NCBI RefSeq assembly: GCF_014529945.1
Contig: NZ_JACVFB010000005.1
Location: forward strand, 496,001 to 560,000
DNA: 64,000 nucleotides
Reading direction: 5' to 3'
Origin: Chitinophaga varians
GTDB taxonomy: Bacteria > Bacteroidota > Bacteroidia > Chitinophagales > Chitinophagaceae
This document shows, piece after piece, positions 36,260 through 44,172 of this stretch. The first letter of the stretch is position 1, and each line of letters opens with the position of its first letter. The translations under genes and the position numbers were made by a program. Below the pieces are notes generated by a model. That model was not told the origin of the DNA. It worked only from the letters and a program-made list of their open reading frames with translations, and did not search any database.

Positions 36260-37186
36260 TTAGTTCACAACAATCACCAGTTTGCCTCTCACTTGTTTCT
36301 GAGAGCTGATAGTCTGGGCTTTGACCGTTTCTTCCAGTGGGAAAACAGCCTGTATATGCAACTGGTATAACCCTTTCGCATATAGGTTGGCCACTGTTGT
36401 CAGCACGTGATGGATATTTCTCGGAGGACCGTCTGAAAAGCGCGCGCCATATTCCGTGGCGGAGAAATCGGCTACTGATACCACTTTTGAAGGATCGCCC
36501 GCGATGTCGATCAGTTCAGGGATAATGCCGGAACCCGCGATATCCAGCGCGCCGGCTATTCCATCATGAGCAAGCGCTTTTACGCGGTCCTTCAGTCCGT
36601 CGCCGTAAGTAGTAGGTGTAGCGCCCAGTGCCCGTAAATAATCCTGATTGCGGATACTGGCGGTGCCAATTACCTGTAGCCCGCGCCTGCGTGCCAGCTG
36701 CACTACGGCAGAGCCAATCCCGCCCGCTGCGCCGCTCACCAGAATAGTGCTGCCTGCGCTGACATGTAAATCGTCCAGACAGCGCCAGGCCGTCTCTGAA
36801 ACAACCGGGATAGCCCCCGCCACTTCAAAAGGAACACCTTCGGGCTTTTTTACCCAATGTGATAAAATCGCATATTCGGCCATGGTATCGTTACCGTAAC
36901 CAAAAACGGCATCGCCGATATGGACACCGTCTACGCCTTCGCCAATCGCATCCACAATACCGGACGCTTCTACGCCCATCCCGGAAGGGAAAACGACTTC
37001 CTCAAAACCCTCGTACTGTCCTCCCATCCGTTTCCAATCGGATGGGTTAACACCGGCAGCACGGACTTTTATGCGTATCTGTCCGGCCAAAGGCCCGGGT
37101 ACAGGGATGTGAGCAACTGCAAGCACCGCTTCAGGCGTGCCATAGGCATGGTATTGGATCGCTTTCATGAGAACATTTGCATTCAT
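36260..37186 (-). CDS. Quinone-oxidoreductase-like MDR (zinc-free alcohol dehydrogenase family)
   Basis: 308 residues; ATG at 37168 (MKAIQYHAYGTPE) is an equally good start. GRoES-like N-terminal domain with KVRAAGVNPSDWKR and FPSGMGVEASGIVDAIGEGV, then the NADPH Rossmann motif ILVSGAAGGIGSAVVQLARRRG. Catalytic zinc ligands are absent, as in zeta-crystallin/quinone reductases, which reduce quinones and enones. It is the first gene of a two-gene operon with a Tet-like exporter and divergent from an AraC regulator: a typical electrophile or drug response unit. Confidence 0.85.
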   Translation of the reverse strand: MNANVLMKAIQYHAYGTPEAVLAVAHIPVPGPLAGQIRIKVRAAGVNPSDWKRMGGQYEGFEEVVFPSGMGVEASGIVDAIGEGVDGVHIGDAVFGYGNDTMAEYAILSHWVKKPEGVPFEVAGAIPVVSETAWRCLDDLHVSAGSTILVSGAAGGIGSAVVQLARRRGLQVIGTASIRNQDYLRALGATPTTYGDGLKDRVKALAHDGIAGALDIAGSGIIPELIDIAGDPSKVVSVADFSATEYGARFSDGPPRNIHHVLTTVANLYAKGLYQLHIQAVFPLEETVKAQTISSQKQVRGKLVIVVN

Positions 37187-37241
37187 GTCTATTACATTTA
37201 ATGATTCGATGAAGCAAAGTTCAGATAATGATTGGGGATAA

Positions 37242-37271
37242 AATAGCTATATTTAGCTATAAAATAGTCGT
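37242..37271. promoter_or_regulatory. Direct 10-bp repeats, candidate regulator binding site
   Basis: Two direct repeats AATAGCTATA (37242) and TTTAGCTATA (37252) are followed by a degenerate third AAATAGTCGT (37262), one helical turn apart, in the 87-bp gap between divergent starts 37186 and 37274. Each core TAGCTA is itself palindromic. Direct repeats at one-turn spacing fit an AraC-family site. The array ends 2 bp before the AraC ATG. Confidence 0.4.
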
Positions 37272-37273
37272 AA

Positions 37274-38224
37274 ATGACAAATTCGAAATTGTCCAATAAT
37301 GTTACGCCGCCCATCCTGTTCCGCCTGGCCAAATTATTAGGCGTAAAAGTTAAGAACGGGAGGGTCGACATTCCTGCGTTATATGGGAAAGGATATTGTG
37401 CGGGCTGTGTGTTCAACGAAAACATCCGGATACTTATTCTGAACTACGGATTGAATGAAGAGATCACCATGGACAACCCAGAAGTGAATACGCCGGGGAA
37501 AACGATATTGTTCAAGTTTCAACATATCCAATCGGATCTTTTCGTGCAACAAAGTCCCTCGGTGCTGATAGCCACCAGCCGGTTTAATACCGATGAGGTA
37601 ATTTCTATCCGGGAAGACACTTCTTCCATTAATATTGAAGTGGGGTCATCATATTTAGAGGAGCTTTTTGCGCTTTCCCAAAAGTCTCCGGTGTTGCAAA
37701 GTCTATCCCAAAATACCCAGCCGTTGTTATTTGAACAGATGATTTCACCAGGCATCCAAAAGATCCTGGACGAAATTATCTCCGAAACGGTGGACGAGCA
37801 TTTTAAATGGGTTTTCAGAAAAATCAAAGCGGAAGAGCTCATCTGCATGTTACTGATGAAGCTGGAAGAAAGACCGGAGAAACAGCTGTATCCTGTGAAA
37901 GGGGCCGATGCGCAAACCATCTATGCCATTAGAGAACGCATGCTTGCAAATCTTGATGAACCGCCGGTACTAAAGGATTTGGCCACAGAAGCCAATATGA
38001 GTGCCACTAAACTAAGGACATTGTTCCGGCAAATTTTCGGTGACAGTATTTTCGATCACTATCAAAAGAGCAGAATGAAAGAAGCCGCGCGACTGTTAAG
38101 AGAAGGCCAGCTCTCCGTTTCGGAAGTAGGCTATCAACTGGGTTTTTCCAACCTTAGCCATTTTTCACGGGTGTTTGAAGCGCACATGGGAATGAAGCCG
38201 AAAAAGTTTTCGGTGAAAAAATAA
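37274..38224 (+). CDS. AraC-family transcriptional regulator
   Basis: 316 residues. An N-terminal sensor-like region (VKNGRVDIPALYGKGYCAGCVFNENIRI) is followed by the AraC double HTH at the C-terminus: LKDLATEANMSATKLRTLFRQIFG and LRE-GQLSVSEVGYQLGFSNLSHFSRVFE. The C-G-C pair at CAGC (residues about 36-40) is unusual and could be a redox sensor (inference). Divergent from the MDR-MFS operon, whose likely regulator it is. Confidence 0.85.
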   Translation: MTNSKLSNNVTPPILFRLAKLLGVKVKNGRVDIPALYGKGYCAGCVFNENIRILILNYGLNEEITMDNPEVNTPGKTILFKFQHIQSDLFVQQSPSVLIATSRFNTDEVISIREDTSSINIEVGSSYLEELFALSQKSPVLQSLSQNTQPLLFEQMISPGIQKILDEIISETVDEHFKWVFRKIKAEELICMLLMKLEERPEKQLYPVKGADAQTIYAIRERMLANLDEPPVLKDLATEANMSATKLRTLFRQIFGDSIFDHYQKSRMKEAARLLREGQLSVSEVGYQLGFSNLSHFSRVFEAHMGMKPKKFSVKK

Positions 38225-38240
38225 TCTGATCAGGCGGTAG

Positions 38241-38792
38241 CTACCGTTTCTGGTAATGATGTGCTACGCATCCGGATTTGAAGGTGATGGTATCTACCAA
38301 CTTTAAATGGAGGTTTTCCTGCAGGCTGCCGGCGTCGATCAATCGTCTGCCTCTCCCTACTATCACCGGATGGATCACCAAACGGAATTCATCGATAAGG
38401 CCTGCTGTGATCAATTCCGGAAGCATGCTGACACTGTCTACCGAGATTTTTTTGCCAGGCAGCTGTTTGAGTGTCAATAATTCTGCCGCGGGATTGCTAC
38501 GAATAATCCGGGTATTGTACGGTGCATTTTCTAACGTTCTCGACACAACCACCTTATCGATAGAAGTCAGTTTCTCCGCAAAACTGATTTCATCTGCTGT
38601 GCCCGATTGGTTCTTTGCCACATCAGCCCAGTAGGGAAACATGAGTTCATACATCACACGACCGAAAAAGAGCAGGTCTACATCTTCCATCATACTGGTG
38701 AAATAGTCGTAAAGCGCTTCTTCGGGCGTAAAAGTAGTGTGGTCACAATAGCCATCCAGGCTAATGTTCATACCGAATGTTACCGTTCTCAT
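38241..38792 (-). CDS. Dihydrofolate reductase/RibD C-terminal-like protein
   Basis: 183 residues. MRTVTFGMNISLDGYCDH opens the family, followed by FGRVMYELMFPYW, the KLTSIDKVVVSRTLE strand, KQLPGKKISVDSVSMLPELI and the C-terminal LVIHPVIVGRGRRLI. Such Bacteroidota proteins are annotated as dihydrofolate-reductase family but are rarely the folate enzyme; NADPH-dependent reduction of a heterocycle is likely. It converges with the AraC gene, with only 16 bp between the stops. Confidence 0.85.
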   Translation of the reverse strand: MRTVTFGMNISLDGYCDHTTFTPEEALYDYFTSMMEDVDLLFFGRVMYELMFPYWADVAKNQSGTADEISFAEKLTSIDKVVVSRTLENAPYNTRIIRSNPAAELLTLKQLPGKKISVDSVSMLPELITAGLIDEFRLVIHPVIVGRGRRLIDAGSLQENLHLKLVDTITFKSGCVAHHYQKR

Positions 38793-38927
38793 GTGAATGG
38801 TTTTTAAAGATTTACATCAAAAATAAATGATAGCATTCACTATAGTGAGGGGGATTTACGACAAAAATAGAAGGCAATAAAACGGAAACATGCCTATATT
38901 TATACACCCTTTTCAACCAATTATCGT

Positions 38928-39863
38928 ATGCACTTTATTAGAAACACTGTCCTGCTGTTGCTGACATCTTTTGTAACGACCACACTTAGCGCACAAACGA
39001 ATATTTACGATGCAGACATTGATCTGTTTTGGAAAACCTTCGATAGCGTACATACGGTGAAGGATGCCGGACAGCAATTACAACTCATACAGACCATGTA
39101 TCTTGATAAAGGCACCAAAGGGTTAAAAGAACTGGCCCGCATCAGGAACTGGACACCGGAAAAATTTCAGAAGAGTTTTGCGGCTCATCCCGAATTCTGG
39201 GCATCTATCAGGCCCAACACCCTGAAAGTAAAAGCGCGTAAACCAGATATTGAAAAGTTAATAGCGGCCTATAAAAGGCTATATCCCTCCTTTAAGACAC
39301 CGGCCATTTATTTCACCATCGGATATATGGGAACAGGAGGGACGACTACACAAACGGAGGTGCTGATAGGGACAGAGATCGGGTCATCAGACAGCACTAC
39401 TAATGCGGTGGGACTTAATCCTTTTCTGCAAGGCTATTTCAAAGACAATCAGGGCATTTTGCAGATTGTGGCCCATGAGCTCTCGCATACGCAGCACAAG
39501 GGCGGGGATATGGAGGATAAAGCCCGTACCAACCTGCTTGGGTTTTGTATAGCAGAAGGCTTATGCGATTTTATGGCGGAATTGTTGTTGCAGCACCCTT
39601 TAAAAACGCCGTATATGCGTTATGGTAAAGAGCATGAAAAGGAAATATGGCAAAAATTCAAACAGGAGATGCATGGAACTAACCTGAAAGACTGGTTGTA
39701 CAATGGCGTTGACCTCGGGTACTTTGTAGGATACGCCATCTGTAAGTCTTATTATGAGCATGCCACAGACAAGGCTAAAGCCATCGACTATATGATAAAA
39801 CTGGACAATGAGCAGCTAGCCGGGTTGGATAAGTTCCTGGCTGCTTCCGGGTATATGCAGTAG
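38928..39863 (+). CDS. Secreted GldB/DUF2268-like predicted zinc-dependent protein (second copy)
   Basis: 311 residues, a paralogue of the gene at 22140. Signal peptide to about residue 23 (VLLLLTSFVTTTLSAQ). The same opening (DIDLFWKTFDSVHTVKDA), the same helical region (LDKGTKGLKELARIRNW, then FWASIRPNTLKVKARKP) and the same motifs: HELSHTQH (HExxH) and AEGLCDFMAELL. C-terminal YNGVDLGYFVGYAICKSYYE also matches. The two copies are 16 kb apart and divergent at many positions, so an old duplication. Function unknown. Confidence 0.75.
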   Translation: MHFIRNTVLLLLTSFVTTTLSAQTNIYDADIDLFWKTFDSVHTVKDAGQQLQLIQTMYLDKGTKGLKELARIRNWTPEKFQKSFAAHPEFWASIRPNTLKVKARKPDIEKLIAAYKRLYPSFKTPAIYFTIGYMGTGGTTTQTEVLIGTEIGSSDSTTNAVGLNPFLQGYFKDNQGILQIVAHELSHTQHKGGDMEDKARTNLLGFCIAEGLCDFMAELLLQHPLKTPYMRYGKEHEKEIWQKFKQEMHGTNLKDWLYNGVDLGYFVGYAICKSYYEHATDKAKAIDYMIKLDNEQLAGLDKFLAASGYMQ

Positions 39864-39912
39864 TACAATTAAACGCCCTGTTTTAAATATTAACTTGTGT
39901 GGAAGTGTTCTA

Positions 39913-40287
39913 TTAGTCCATTTCTTCAACAGTGCCTTCTGTTTCTCCCAGCTCCCGTCCCCATCTGGCAATACTTTCGAGAGGTTCAATAAGGGTTTTT
40001 CCAAATGGGGTTAAAGAATATTCCACACGAAGTGGTGGTTTGGCACCGAAAGACTCCCGCTGGATCAATCCGTCCTCTTCCAGCGCCTTTAACTGAAGGC
40101 TTAACATTTTCTCGGTAATATCCGGCATTCGCTGACGTAGCTCCGTAAATCGCATGGTACTATTTCTCAGGTACCACAGAATGACGCTTTTCCATTTACC
40201 CCCGATATAATCCATCGTAATATCCATCGCACAGTGGTAGGTTTTTCCCCGGAGCTTGAATCCGAATTTTTTTCCGTTGATAATCAT
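39913..40287 (-). CDS. HxlR-family winged-helix regulator
   Basis: 124 residues. YHCAMDITMDYIGGKWKSVILW opens the HxlR fold, with GGKW and MRFTELRQRMPDITEKMLSLQLKALEEDGLI as the recognition-helix region and PLRVEYSLTPFGKTL as the wing. The Cys at residue 19, at the usual HxlR position, is a redox or electrophile sensor in relatives such as YodB. It is divergent from the MBL hydrolase gene at 40384, whose promoter region holds two inverted repeats. Confidence 0.9.
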   Translation of the reverse strand: MIINGKKFGFKLRGKTYHCAMDITMDYIGGKWKSVILWYLRNSTMRFTELRQRMPDITEKMLSLQLKALEEDGLIQRESFGAKPPLRVEYSLTPFGKTLIEPLESIARWGRELGETEGTVEEMD

Positions 40288-40303
40288 ATTGTTTTTTTTG
40301 CAC

Positions 40304-40319
40304 CTGTCAGAATTGACAG
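40304..40319. promoter_or_regulatory. Inverted repeat, candidate HxlR operator
   Basis: CTGTCA-GAAT-TGACAG, perfect 6-bp arms, 17 bp upstream of the HxlR ATG in the intergenic region. Confidence 0.4.
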
Positions 40320-40343
40320 TTATTGTGTACGATGCCGAAGCGA

Positions 40344-40381
40344 TTTACTTTTGGTGCTCTTAATAATAATTCAAAAGTAAA
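40344..40381. promoter_or_regulatory. Long inverted repeat upstream of MBL gene, candidate operator
   Basis: TTTACTTTTG and CAAAAGTAAA, perfect 10-bp arms separated by 18 bp, ending 2 bp before the ATG at 40384. The TACTT/AAGTA core resembles known HxlR-type boxes in Firmicutes; an operator for the HxlR regulator is inferred. Confidence 0.45.
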
Positions 40382-40383
40382 AA

Positions 40384-41220
40384 ATGAAAACAAGAATTCA
40401 TACTTATAGCTCACAAGAGCCGATGCTGAAGGTAAATGCTTTCATCGTGGAAGGAGCAGACGAGCTGGTAGTGGTAGACACCACACTTACCAGAAGCGAC
40501 AGCCTCGCATTAAGGCAACAGGCCGATGCACTGGGAAAACCGGTTGCAGGAATCATTCTCACACATGGGCATCCGGACCACGTGGCGGGTACCTATCACG
40601 TTAAACAACAGCAGGATATTCCGGTGTTTGCCGTACCAGCGGTAAAACAGTTAATGCAGGATACTGAACAAGTCAAACATGCACAGTGGTCGGGTATGTT
40701 TGGAGAAGAATGGATACCGCAATGGTCATATCCCACGGAGTTGGTCAATAACGGTGACCAGGTACGTATTGGCAGCATGACATTTTCTGTGATGGATATC
40801 GGAGCAGGAGGGGATTGTGATGCCAACTCTATCTGGTTGTTGGAAGATGAAAATAAAGCTGCTTTCGTCGGTGATCTGTTATACAAAAACAATCATACCT
40901 ATATGAACGACGGTGGTATCCTGCGCTGGCTAGCCAATCTGGAAACATTGACTCCTGCGTTGAAAGACTTCCACTCCTTTTATGTAGGACACGGACCGGT
41001 ATGTGACATCCGGGATTTCGGCAAACAGCGGGAATACTTCCTGCGGTATTGTTCAGCAGTACTAAAAAATACCAATGGCACCGGCATTTTTGATGATAAC
41101 AGCAGAAAACAATTTGAACAGGTCATGTTAACTGCCTTCCCGGATTATGGTTGTCAATTTATGGTAGGGCTGTCAGCAGACCGGGTAGGGAAGGAACTTA
41201 CAGGCATTCATCAACACTAA
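40384..41220 (+). CDS. MBL-fold metallohydrolase
   Basis: 278 residues, no signal peptide, so cytoplasmic. The zinc motif IILTHGHPDHVAG (HxHxDH) is at about residue 62, with a later FVGDLLYKNNHTYM and SFYVGHGPVCD providing the remaining ligands. Members of this group hydrolyse lactones or thioesters. The F420-reductase-like gene lies 8 bp after its stop in the same transcription unit; both would be controlled by the divergent HxlR regulator. Confidence 0.85.
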   Translation: MKTRIHTYSSQEPMLKVNAFIVEGADELVVVDTTLTRSDSLALRQQADALGKPVAGIILTHGHPDHVAGTYHVKQQQDIPVFAVPAVKQLMQDTEQVKHAQWSGMFGEEWIPQWSYPTELVNNGDQVRIGSMTFSVMDIGAGGDCDANSIWLLEDENKAAFVGDLLYKNNHTYMNDGGILRWLANLETLTPALKDFHSFYVGHGPVCDIRDFGKQREYFLRYCSAVLKNTNGTGIFDDNSRKQFEQVMLTAFPDYGCQFMVGLSADRVGKELTGIHQH

Positions 41221-41228
41221 AAAAATCA

Positions 41229-41891
41229 ATGGGATATATGAAAAATATAGGAGTGCTCGGAACGGGCATGGTGGGTAATACCATCGCCACAAAGCTCATC
41301 CGGCTGGGATATAAAGTAATGATAGGGTCAAGAACGGCCGATAACGAAAAAGCTGTTGCCTGGGCAAAAGAAAACGGCGATAATGCCAGCGCCGGCACCT
41401 TCGCGTCTGCTGCTGCCTTTGGTGATATCATTTTCAATTGCACGCTGGGTGAAATATCACTGGAGGTGATGAAGCTGGCGGGTATTGAGCATCTTCGTAA
41501 TAAGATACTGATAGATGTGAGCAATCCGCTTCAATTCGCCCCCGGTCAGCGTCCGGTGCTTATTCCCGAATTATGTAATACGAATTCATTGGGAGAGGCC
41601 ATTCAACATTTTTTGCCTGATACCCAGGTAGTAAAAACACTGAACATCGTGAACTGCGAGGTAATGGTAGACGCCGGCAAATGCGGAGGCGAGGCTACTA
41701 TGCTGCTGGCGGGGAATAATGGGGAAGCCAAGGCCGCTGTAACTGAAATTTTACACCAGTTCGGATGGAACGATATTATTGACATGGGCAATATTGAACA
41801 TGCCCGGTCCACAGAAATGATGCTGCCGGTTTGGTTGAGCGTGTTTATGGCAACAAAGAACGGACATGTGGCATTTAAAATAGTGCGGTAG
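41229..41891 (+). CDS. NADPH-dependent F420 reductase-like NAD(P)-binding protein
   Basis: 220 residues from ATG 41229; ATG 41238 (MKNIGVLGTGMVG) is equally plausible. MKNIGVLGTGMVGNTIATKL is the NADP Rossmann motif, followed by VMIGSRTADNEKA and ILIDVSNPLQFAPGQRPVL. Similar proteins are annotated as F420 oxidoreductase but are common in bacteria without F420, where they act on other substrates with NADP. Second gene of the HxlR-linked unit, followed by a terminator. Confidence 0.75.
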   Translation: MGYMKNIGVLGTGMVGNTIATKLIRLGYKVMIGSRTADNEKAVAWAKENGDNASAGTFASAAAFGDIIFNCTLGEISLEVMKLAGIEHLRNKILIDVSNPLQFAPGQRPVLIPELCNTNSLGEAIQHFLPDTQVVKTLNIVNCEVMVDAGKCGGEATMLLAGNNGEAKAAVTEILHQFGWNDIIDMGNIEHARSTEMMLPVWLSVFMATKNGHVAFKIVR

Positions 41892-41918
41892 TTATGCAAT
41901 AAAGCAATATGAAAATTA

Positions 41919-41957
41919 AAAAAGGAAACACCGTTCATGGAGCGGTGTTTCCTTTTT
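41919..41957 (+). terminator. Rho-independent terminator
   Basis: AAAAAGGAAACACCG / CGGTGTTTCCTTTTT perfect arms with a 9-base loop, 27 bp after the F420-reductase-like stop. Confidence 0.88.
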
Positions 41958-41990
41958 AGTTTGACTCTTTTTCATGCTATAGCAATGATG

Positions 41991-42665
41991 TTATCTGTGA
42001 TGAGGATTCAATTTAAACTTATTCACCGGTTGCTGCCCGCCTTTCGAAGTGGCGTAACGGTATACGAAATACCAGGTAATCAGTATCTGAAATAAGATGA
42101 CCGATGGCAACAGAAATGGATAATGCATAAAAGGAGTCAGTGCATCACCATGTGCTAACATGATCGGCAGATCTATTACATTGAACACGATGATGACCCA
42201 AAGTAATGCCTTGCCCCCTTTAAAATACCACCAACAAAACAGGCCATAGGCAAATTCAACGGCGAAATTCAGAAAAGGGTGATCGATAATGCCCAATCCG
42301 AAAACCGGCGTGGTGGAAAACGGCGACAACTGAATATCTTTTTCATGGAAGACCAGGTCAATGAAGACATGCGACATAACGCCGATAGCAAAGGCTACGG
42401 CGAGCTTCCTGTTGTGATAACCCCGGCTGATCACACAAAATGAAAGCGCCGCGGCCACCACTCCTGAAAAAATTGAATGTGAATAAGGCAGGAAGTCGAG
42501 ATGAACTGCGCCGCCGGAAATGGAAAAATGCTCCCAGCCCAGGTAATTAAAAAGTACCCATAATATTTCCACCAATTGCACGGAGATCAACAGCGGAAGC
42601 AGAGGGAGTGTTGATTCTTTTTTTCTTAACAGCAAAGCTGTTGCAGCATGGTTAATAGCATACAT
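41991..42665 (-). CDS. Membrane-bound metal-dependent hydrolase-like protein (YdjM-like)
   Basis: 224 residues with about five hydrophobic helices. The start MYAINHAATALLLRK and the blocks FLPYSHSIFSGV and GVMSHVFIDLVFHEKDI carry the His/Asp pattern of the YdjM/DUF457 group of membrane proteins, thought to bind a metal near the membrane face. Function unknown. It reads toward the F420-reductase-like gene. Confidence 0.6.
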   Translation of the reverse strand: MYAINHAATALLLRKKESTLPLLPLLISVQLVEILWVLFNYLGWEHFSISGGAVHLDFLPYSHSIFSGVVAAALSFCVISRGYHNRKLAVAFAIGVMSHVFIDLVFHEKDIQLSPFSTTPVFGLGIIDHPFLNFAVEFAYGLFCWWYFKGGKALLWVIIVFNVIDLPIMLAHGDALTPFMHYPFLLPSVILFQILITWYFVYRYATSKGGQQPVNKFKLNPHHR

Positions 42666-42699
42666 AAAATAAAGTTTGGATCTTTTTTAGGCAAAGATC

Positions 42700-43473
42700 C
42701 TACTGTTGCTTTACGTAGGCTTGTATGATCTGGCTATTCTTCAATAAAAACGAAGGGGCTATCCCGAACATTCGTTTGAACGTCCGGTTGAAGTGCGGAG
42801 CGTCGGAGAAACCTGCTTCCAGGGCCGCATCCGTGATGTCCCTGGCGTTAAGGATGTACTGCAGGGCTGCTAATAGCCTCACCCACAGCATATATTTCCT
42901 GATAGGAATACCGACCTGTGTCGTAAATAAGTGGATAAGCCGACTGGGAGAAAGATAGGTTATTGCTGCTAAATCTTTGATCTTTAGCGGTATAGGTTCC
43001 GGCTGTTTAAGGACTTCCAGCACTTTGACAATCCGGTCGTCCATATCCTCCTGTTCGCCTGTATGCGACAGTTCCCGGAGAAACCGGAGCGTAATATTAA
43101 AAATGCGGTCGGCAGTTGTGGTATCCGACAGCAGCGGCTTGATCCCCTCCAATAATTCTTCCACAACCGCTTCCGGGAGCGGCACCACCTTTTTACCGGC
43201 GAGGCAACTCTTCTTAAGGCCTCGCCCTGTTCTACATTCCGGGTCGATATTGATCAGCAGAAAAGTGTTGTTGTAGGTCCTGCACTCATGAGGCTCATCA
43301 GAGTCGATGATAACCGCCTGCTGTTTCATCACCGCATCCGCGGTGATGATCTCTATTTTATCCTCAAAGCTGATGGCAATCTGTAAAGCATGATGCTCAT
43401 GAATAACCGTGTCAACAGCATGGCCTATATAGATAAAATACCCGGTAGAAAAAAATAATAGCGGCTGTTTCAT
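42700..43473 (-). CDS. AraC-family transcriptional regulator
   Basis: 257 residues from ATG 43473 (MKQPLLFFSTGYFIYIGHA); the frame is open to 43644 but the extension has a non-homologous look. An N-terminal cupin-like sensor (VIHEHHALQIAISFEDKIE, then ECRTYNNTFLLINID) is followed by the double HTH: IKDLAAITYLSPSRLIHLFTTQVG and DITDAALEAGFSDAPHFNRTFKRMFG. It reads toward the YdjM-like gene, 34 bp apart. Confidence 0.82.
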   Translation of the reverse strand: MKQPLLFFSTGYFIYIGHAVDTVIHEHHALQIAISFEDKIEIITADAVMKQQAVIIDSDEPHECRTYNNTFLLINIDPECRTGRGLKKSCLAGKKVVPLPEAVVEELLEGIKPLLSDTTTADRIFNITLRFLRELSHTGEQEDMDDRIVKVLEVLKQPEPIPLKIKDLAAITYLSPSRLIHLFTTQVGIPIRKYMLWVRLLAALQYILNARDITDAALEAGFSDAPHFNRTFKRMFGIAPSFLLKNSQIIQAYVKQQ

Positions 43474-43587
43474 CCCATGTAGGTTTATGTTTGGAGGGTG
43501 CCCTGATAAAGTTACATCAATGCTGCTAAATAGGATCATCAAAATCCAATTTGAGTTATATATTGCGTAACTAATTCTTGTCAACCT

Positions 43588-44055
43588 ATGAGATACATGT
43601 TTACTTTTCTGGTCCTGCTCTGCACGATGTCTGCTTTGGGGCAAGCGGTTTTTCCTAAAGGTTTTAAGTTAATAAAAGCGGATAATTTAACGGGAAGCGA
43701 TGACAGATACTCCAATGGAAAGGAGGTTTTTCAGATGCATATGTATTTTAGATCTTACGACGGCGACTACAACTGGAACGATGATAAATATAAACAACAC
43801 ATTGCAGAAAGCACCGGATACCCCATGTATCGGACCAAAGACAGTCTCCTGTGGGGAACGGGAAAAGTAGATGGATATTACTCCTATACAGTAATAGACT
43901 GGCATGGTGAAACCTTTGAGCTGTTTTCCCAAAACAATGATGCAGGTTTCTCCTATTACTCGAAATGGCTTATTGAAGCGATAAGGGACTATCGTAAAAG
44001 AGGAAAGGTGTTTATGTTTGAGCGAAGGTTTCGTATGCTTTATACAACTAAATAG
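43588..44055 (+). CDS. Secreted hypothetical protein
   Basis: 155 residues. Signal peptide to about residue 19 (FTFLVLLCTMSALGQ). The mature region is rich in aromatic residues and Asp/Lys (MHMYFRSYDGDYNWNDDKYK) with no recognised domain and a basic C-terminus. A hairpin follows at 44107. It may be a small stand-alone surface or periplasmic protein. Confidence 0.55.
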   Translation: MRYMFTFLVLLCTMSALGQAVFPKGFKLIKADNLTGSDDRYSNGKEVFQMHMYFRSYDGDYNWNDDKYKQHIAESTGYPMYRTKDSLLWGTGKVDGYYSYTVIDWHGETFELFSQNNDAGFSYYSKWLIEAIRDYRKRGKVFMFERRFRMLYTTK

Positions 44056-44106
44056 TCAGGATGCGCTGAGGTACCCGGAAGGGGGAAAACAAATTTCTTT
44101 TAACTA

Positions 44107-44148
44107 ACTAAAAAGCCTTTAAATCGAAAGATTTAAAGGCTTTAAAGC
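44107..44148. terminator. Terminator hairpin near-identical to the tRNA-Asp terminator
   Basis: CTAAAAAGCCTTTAAATC and its mirror GATTTAAAGGCTTTAAAG flank a GAAA loop. It lies between the convergent secreted hypothetical gene and the nitrilase-type gene. Flanks match those at 46157-46200 almost base for base, but the loop is reversed (GAAA here, TTTC there on the plus strand). Confidence 0.7.
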
Positions 44149-44172
44149 TTGAGAGGAGAAGGTTACACTTTC

